Part shown: positions 6,157 through 6,575 of the stretch, piece after piece
Layout of the letters: each line of letters begins with the position of its first letter
Numbering within the stretch: the first letter of the stretch is position 1
Translations under genes and position numbers: made by a program
Notes under the pieces: model-generated
What the model was told of the DNA's origin: nothing
What the model saw: the letters and a program-made list of their open reading frames with translations, nothing else
Database searches by the model: none
Origin: Phyllobacteriaceae bacterium
GTDB lineage: Bacteria; Pseudomonadota; Alphaproteobacteria; Rhizobiales; Ancalomicrobiaceae
DNA length: 6,575 bases
Assembly: GCA_012517025.1 (NCBI GenBank)
Contig: JAAYVT010000739.1
Span: 1-6,575 of the forward strand
Direction of reading: 5' to 3'

Positions 6157-6164
6157 GGGACCCG

Positions 6165-6575
6165 ATGAATGCGTTTCGGGAGTGGTTGAACGCCCTGTTC
6201 GGGTCGGACGGAGGGCGGGCGATTCAGATGCTCTTCGCTCTGCTTCTCGTCGTCCTGCTCATCCTCGCGGTGACCTGGCTGTTCCGTCGTCTGTTCGGCA
6301 CGACCTTCGTGCGCGGGCGCAGCACCCGCCTGTCGGTGATCGATTCCGCGCCGGTCGATCCGCATCGCCGCCTGCTGCTGGTGCGCCGCGACGACGTCGA
6401 GCATCTGGTGATGGTCGGCGGCCCCAACGATCTCCTGGTCGAGAGCCGCATCCTGCGCGCCGCGCCGGTCGTCGCCGGCCGCGCCACGGCCCATCCCCAA
6501 CCCGTTCCACCGCGCGCCGCCCCGCGCCCCGCGGTTCCCGAGCCGGAGCCCGCCGCCGTCGAGCCGCCGCCGGCC
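6165..6575 (+). CDS. fliO: FliO-like flagellar export assembly protein (C-terminus cut by window edge)
   Basis: FliO is a small membrane protein that helps assemble the FliP ring of the flagellar export gate. The 137 visible residues show a short N-terminus, one membrane helix (about 20-40), a basic border FRRLFG (40-45) and a cytoplasmic domain. That domain has the family-like pattern RLSVIDSAPVDPHRRLLLVR (55-74) then DDVEHLVMVGGPNDLLVES (76-94), a short beta-rich unit as in FliO. From about residue 105 it becomes a Pro/Ala/Glu-rich tail of low complexity, still open at the window edge. The ATG at 6165 is set by an AAGGAGGAT ribosome binding site. It is read away from the flgB operon. FliO is poorly conserved, so the name rests on the membrane helix, the HRRLLLV/GG pattern and context. 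fliP might follow beyond the edge, but this is not visible. Confidence 0.75.
   Translation, partial: MNAFREWLNALFGSDGGRAIQMLFALLLVVLLILAVTWLFRRLFGTTFVRGRSTRLSVIDSAPVDPHRRLLLVRRDDVEHLVMVGGPNDLLVESRILRAAPVVAGRATAHPQPVPPRAAPRPAVPEPEPAAVEPPPA

Larger units (their letters stand above)
5903..6164. promoter_or_regulatory. Divergent control region between flgB and the fliO-like gene
   Basis: These 262 bases hold no gene I can support, and they separate the leftward rod/export operon from the rightward fliO-like gene. In order they contain the flgB ribosome binding site, a small hairpin (5946-5958), the CtrA-type box (5969-5983), a 6-bp stem followed by four T (6012-6039), a 5-bp stem (6073-6087), a TTAAC half-site (6094-6099), an 11-bp inverted repeat (6114-6140) and the fliO ribosome binding site. 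I find no convincing sigma-54 site (TGGCAC-N5-TTGC type) and no strong sigma-70 -35/-10 pair on either strand. That fits promoters that depend on an activator such as CtrA. Confidence 0.7.

Noticed and set aside
5903..6164. Sigma-54 promoter for the flagellar operon
   Set aside because: No GG/GC-spaced TGGCAC-N5-TTGC match was found on either strand, which fits an early (CtrA-type) rather than late flagellar promoter.
5022..6500. A 492-codon minus-strand frame through flgC, flgB and the divergent promoter
   Set aside because: It reads the rod genes out of frame and crosses the CtrA-box region and the antisense of the fliO-like gene; no motif supports it.
1..6575. Mobile element, prophage, CRISPR array or defence system
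   Set aside because: No transposase, integrase, terminal repeats or regular spacer pattern is visible; every supported gene belongs to the flagellar or cell-cycle families.

Overview
This window is a flagellar gene cluster from a GC-rich alphaproteobacterium, most likely a member of Hyphomicrobiales (Rhizobiales). The evidence is protein families rather than a database match. CckA is an alphaproteobacterial regulator, the order flgB-flgC-fliE-fliQ-fliR-flhB-cckA is one I recall from that class, and the intergenic region carries an exact CtrA-type box. I cannot name the genus.

Layout. From position 5902 down to position 1, seven genes are read on the minus strand: flgB, flgC and fliE (proximal rod and the MS-ring/rod junction), fliQ, fliR and flhB (export gate and substrate-specificity switch), then cckA (hybrid histidine kinase), which runs off the left edge before its stop. 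Gaps from flgB to flhB are 3 to 32 bases, so this is almost certainly one operon. The 103-base flhB-cckA gap shows no convincing terminator, so read-through into cckA is plausible. On the plus strand a divergent gene starts at 6165 and runs off the right edge. It encodes a FliO-like single-span membrane protein with a proline/alanine-rich tail.

Control region. The 262 bases between flgB and the fliO-like gene (5903-6164) hold TTAA-N7-TTAA at 5969-5983, a TTAAC half-site at 6094-6099, a nearly perfect 11-bp inverted repeat at 6114-6140 just before the fliO ribosome binding site, and two weaker hairpins. TTAA is very rare in this window. I saw four copies by eye, all between 5866 and 6098.

How the genes work together. 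In the known alphaproteobacterial pathway CckA passes phosphate through ChpT to CtrA, and CtrA activates early flagellar operons. Here cckA lies at the end of an operon headed by a CtrA-type box, so the kinase may be under control of its own output. All the protein-coding content belongs to known families. The parts worth a second look are the regulatory region, the operon arrangement and the small structured elements, not a new protein system.
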